A stretch of DNA of 7,738 nt from Candidatus Omnitrophota bacterium (GTDB lineage: Bacteria > Omnitrophota > Gorgyraeia > Aquiviventales > Aquiviventaceae). Within the stretch, counting starts at the first letter, position 1; each line of letters begins with the position of its first letter. Positions 6,555 to 7,738 of this stretch are shown piece after piece. The stretch is from contig JACPAW010000099.1 in the NCBI GenBank assembly GCA_016180605.1, forward strand, positions 1-7,738, read 5' to 3'. Made by a program: the position numbers and the translations under genes. Below the pieces are notes generated by a model. It saw only the letters and a list, made by a program, of their open reading frames with translations. It ran no database searches and was not told the origin of the DNA.

Positions 6555-6575
6555 GAACAGCAACGGGAATTCCGC

Positions 6576-7490
6576 ATGGAGATTGACGAGCGCCATTGTC
6601 CCAACTGCGGCCATGGCATCATGGACTGGGACACCGTCTGCCCGGGGTGCGATCAGATCCCATGGCAAAGTCCGTTCGGACGCAAGATCATTGCCCAACG
6701 GCGCCGATGGCATTGGTGGATGGAGACCGGTCCCTTCTTAGCGATTAGCATATTGGCATTGGGCGCGGCAACGTGCGGAGTGATCAGCGTGATGAAGTCT
6801 ACAGGGTCTGTCTTCTGCCCCCTGCCCGGTTCGGACCCCAAAACCAAAGGCCTGCTCACCGAAATCGGCGAACTGGAAACCCAGCTAAAACAACCTGATC
6901 TGGCGGCTAATCAACGCGAGGTTGCCATGGCCCGCATCTCAGAGCTGCAGACCCACGGCGACTACATCATCCGCCAATCAGCGACCTTGGCGCTGATCGA
7001 GGTGCTTGAAGCCCAGGTGAGGCCTGAATTGCCTGCGGATCAACGCGAAACCGCGATCACTCGCATCTCGGAGTTTCTCGAGCACGACGACCATATCATC
7101 CGCATGAAGGCAGGAACGGCGATTGTTGACATGCTCAAAATCCAACTTCAACAGGCAGATCTGTCGTCGGATCGACGCGAGGCTGCCACCACTCGCTTGA
7201 TTCAGCTGCTGCAGCATCCCAGCGACCTGGTTCGCTTGGACGCAGCGTTGGCCTTGGGAGATACGGGGGATCGACGGAGCATCCCGGTTCTCATCAATCT
7301 CCTGGGTGAGGAGAATGAGACGGTCCAGCTATTGGCGAGCGCAAGCCTTGAAGACTTGACTGGGGAGCAGCTTGGAACAAGCTCGAAGGCCTGGAAACGG
7401 TGGTGGAAAGTGCACCAGAACGACTCGACCGCATTTCCCTCGGTCCGTCCGAGTCATAACTCATCGTCCGCCGGTGTAGCTCAGAGGTAG
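6576..7490 (+). CDS. Zinc-ribbon, single-helix membrane protein with HEAT-like repeats
   Basis: The 304-residue protein begins with a zinc ribbon (Cys8-x2-Cys11 and Cys22-x2-Cys25). A basic stretch (QRRR) is followed by one transmembrane helix at about 52-73, then an extracytoplasmic helical domain. That domain has three diverged tandem repeats of 43-44 residues (about 103-146, 147-190, 191-232), each with a QRE/RRE-A-x-x-R-I/L core and IIR/LVR at the helix turn. A typical HEAT unit ends it, with IPVLINLL and a C-terminal LTGEQLG...WKRWWK block. Such domains usually bind proteins; no enzyme motif is visible. The ATG at 6576 starts just before the first Cys pair. An in-frame TTG at 6522 would add residues encoded by the tRNA-Thr fragment. 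The stop codon lies inside tRNA-Thr (21-base overlap), so the last residues AGVAQR are tRNA-encoded. It follows the hybrid kinase and may be a partner of it. Confidence 0.75.
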   Translation: MEIDERHCPNCGHGIMDWDTVCPGCDQIPWQSPFGRKIIAQRRRWHWWMETGPFLAISILALGAATCGVISVMKSTGSVFCPLPGSDPKTKGLLTEIGELETQLKQPDLAANQREVAMARISELQTHGDYIIRQSATLALIEVLEAQVRPELPADQRETAITRISEFLEHDDHIIRMKAGTAIVDMLKIQLQQADLSSDRREAATTRLIQLLQHPSDLVRLDAALALGDTGDRRSIPVLINLLGEENETVQLLASASLEDLTGEQLGTSSKAWKRWWKVHQNDSTAFPSVRPSHNSSSAGVAQR

Positions 7491-7541
7491 AGCAGCTGTT
7501 TCGTAAACAGCGGGTCGGAGGTTCGATTCCTCTCACCGGCT
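7470..7541 (+). tRNA. tRNA-Thr (anticodon CGT)
   Basis: The cloverleaf is complete: acceptor GCCGGTG/CACCGGC, D stem GCTC/GAGC with canonical loop AGAGGTA, anticodon stem GCTGT/ACAGC with loop TTCGTAA (anticodon CGT, decoding ACG), T stem GGAGG/CCTCT (four pairs plus a terminal G-T) with canonical TTCGATT loop, and discriminator T. CCA is not encoded. The first 21 bases overlap the end of the zinc-ribbon/HEAT gene. Fragments of this tRNA recur upstream (6539) and downstream (7555, 7625, 7651). No T run follows. Confidence 0.94.
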
Positions 7542-7603
7542 TTCGCTTGACACAGTCGGAGGTTCGATTCCGAAGCGCCGACCATCAGGGTCGGCGCGGA
7601 GTG
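7529..7603 (+). repeat. 75-base direct repeat, copy 1 (starts within tRNA-Thr)
   Basis: Identical over 75 bases to 7625-7699. The order is: 13 bases of the tRNA-Thr 3' end (7529-7541), a 13-base link, a second copy of the 17-base tRNA T-arm segment (7555-7571, same as 7514-7530), GAA, a perfect 9-bp hairpin with 5-base loop (GCGCCGACC-ATCAG-GGTCGGCGC, 7575-7597), and GGAGTG. The T-arm copy can refold as TCGGA/TCCGA with an 8-base loop. The first 13 bases belong to the functional tRNA. Confidence 0.9.
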
Positions 7604-7624
7604 CCGGAACCGGCAGGGTTCCGG
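7604..7624. other. Variable hairpin 1 between the 75-base repeats
   Basis: A perfect inverted repeat, CCGGAACC-GGCAG-GGTTCCGG, with an 8-bp stem and 5-base loop exactly fills the gap between the two repeat copies. No T run follows, so it is not a standard intrinsic terminator. Confidence 0.85.
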
Positions 7625-7699
7625 CCTCTCACCGGCTTTCGCTTGACACAGTCGGAGGTTCGATTCCGAAGCGCCGACCATCAGGGTCGGCGCGGAGTG
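7625..7699 (+). repeat. 75-base direct repeat, copy 2
   Basis: An exact copy of 7529-7603, offset by 96 bases. It again begins with the last 13 bases of tRNA-Thr and carries the T-arm segment (7651-7667) and the 9-bp hairpin (7671-7693). This copy is not part of a full tRNA because the bases before it (7604-7624) are the variable hairpin. Confidence 0.92.
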
Positions 7700-7722
7700 G
7701 CCTGACGCCCACCGCGCCAGGC
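7700..7722. other. Variable hairpin 2 after repeat copy 2
   Basis: GCCTGACGC-CCACC-GCGCCAGGC forms a 9-position stem (one A-C mismatch) with a 5-base loop, in the same place after the repeat as variable hairpin 1 but with a different sequence. The next 16 bases do not restart the repeat, so the array ends or changes here. Confidence 0.75.
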
Positions 7723-7738
7723 ATTCCGTAGCCGCCAC

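Noticed and set aside
6522..6575. TTG start at 6522 for the zinc-ribbon/HEAT protein
   Set aside because: The added 18 residues are largely encoded by the tRNA-Thr fragment, there is no Shine-Dalgarno, and an ATG sits directly before the zinc ribbon. It remains possible but less likely.
7555..7584. A second tRNA 3' half ending in ACCA, tRNA-Pro-like
   Set aside because: The T-stem complement is missing (only two pairs remain in the canonical register), and no matching 5' half with D and anticodon arms is found upstream. It is better described as part of the repeat unit.
7529..7722. CRISPR array
   Set aside because: There are two copies of a 75-base repeat with tRNA sequence, and the 21-23 base spacers are palindromic. 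CRISPR repeats are shorter and their spacers are not hairpins. No cas genes are present apart from a Cas4-like relative.
7481..7738. Minus-strand open frame with a repeated 25-residue protein unit, opposite tRNA-Thr and the repeats
   Set aside because: It is the antisense translation of the tRNA and the 75-base repeat. The repeated peptide simply mirrors the DNA repeat, and the frame runs off the window edge without a start context.

Overview
The window carries mainly bacterial housekeeping genes at moderate GC, with dense coding, two tRNA genes that lack an encoded CCA, and repeat-rich intergenic spacers. A full cytoplasmic peptidoglycan-recycling set suggests a bacterium with an anhydromuropeptide pathway, most likely Gram-negative. 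The repeat-filled spacers, a zinc-ribbon/HEAT membrane protein and an orphan hybrid kinase would fit an uncultured lineage such as Omnitrophota or Nitrospirota. That placement is an impression from gene content, not a determination.

Layout. Positions 1-2080, minus strand: anmK (3' end cut by the window edge) and murQ, separated by an inverted-repeat element that also supplies the last codons of murQ. Positions 2151-2331: a spacer full of CTGACGAG-type repeats in both orientations. Positions 2388-3380, plus strand: nagZ. The three genes form one pathway. NagZ removes GlcNAc from anhydro-muropeptides, AnmK converts anhydro-MurNAc to MurNAc-6-phosphate, and MurQ cleaves the lactyl ether to give GlcNAc-6-phosphate and D-lactate.

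Positions 3381-3758 have no gene but are rich in hairpins. They contain segments reminiscent of a GEMM-I (c-di-GMP) aptamer and end in a strong intrinsic terminator 20 bases before the next start codon. Then come a Cas4/RecB-like PD-(D/E)XK nuclease (3759-4541) and a four-helix membrane protein of unknown function (4541-5161), whose start overlaps the nuclease stop by one base.

A near-consensus sigma70 promoter (5171-5200) drives a tRNA-Phe(GAA) gene with an atypical elbow. A soluble receiver-histidine kinase hybrid follows (5348-6517), then a zinc-ribbon, single-helix, HEAT-like repeat protein (6576-7490). That gene is bracketed by a 16-base copy of the 5' end of tRNA-Thr and by the complete tRNA-Thr(CGT) gene, into which its stop codon runs.

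The most unusual part is the last 200 bases. Downstream of tRNA-Thr lies a 75-base direct repeat (two copies, 96-base period) built from pieces of the tRNA 3' end plus a perfect 9-bp hairpin. Each copy is followed by a different hairpin of nearly the same geometry. This resembles in organisation the tRNA-3'-end repeats of the E. coli tyrT locus, but the alternation of constant unit and variable hairpin is not something I recognise.
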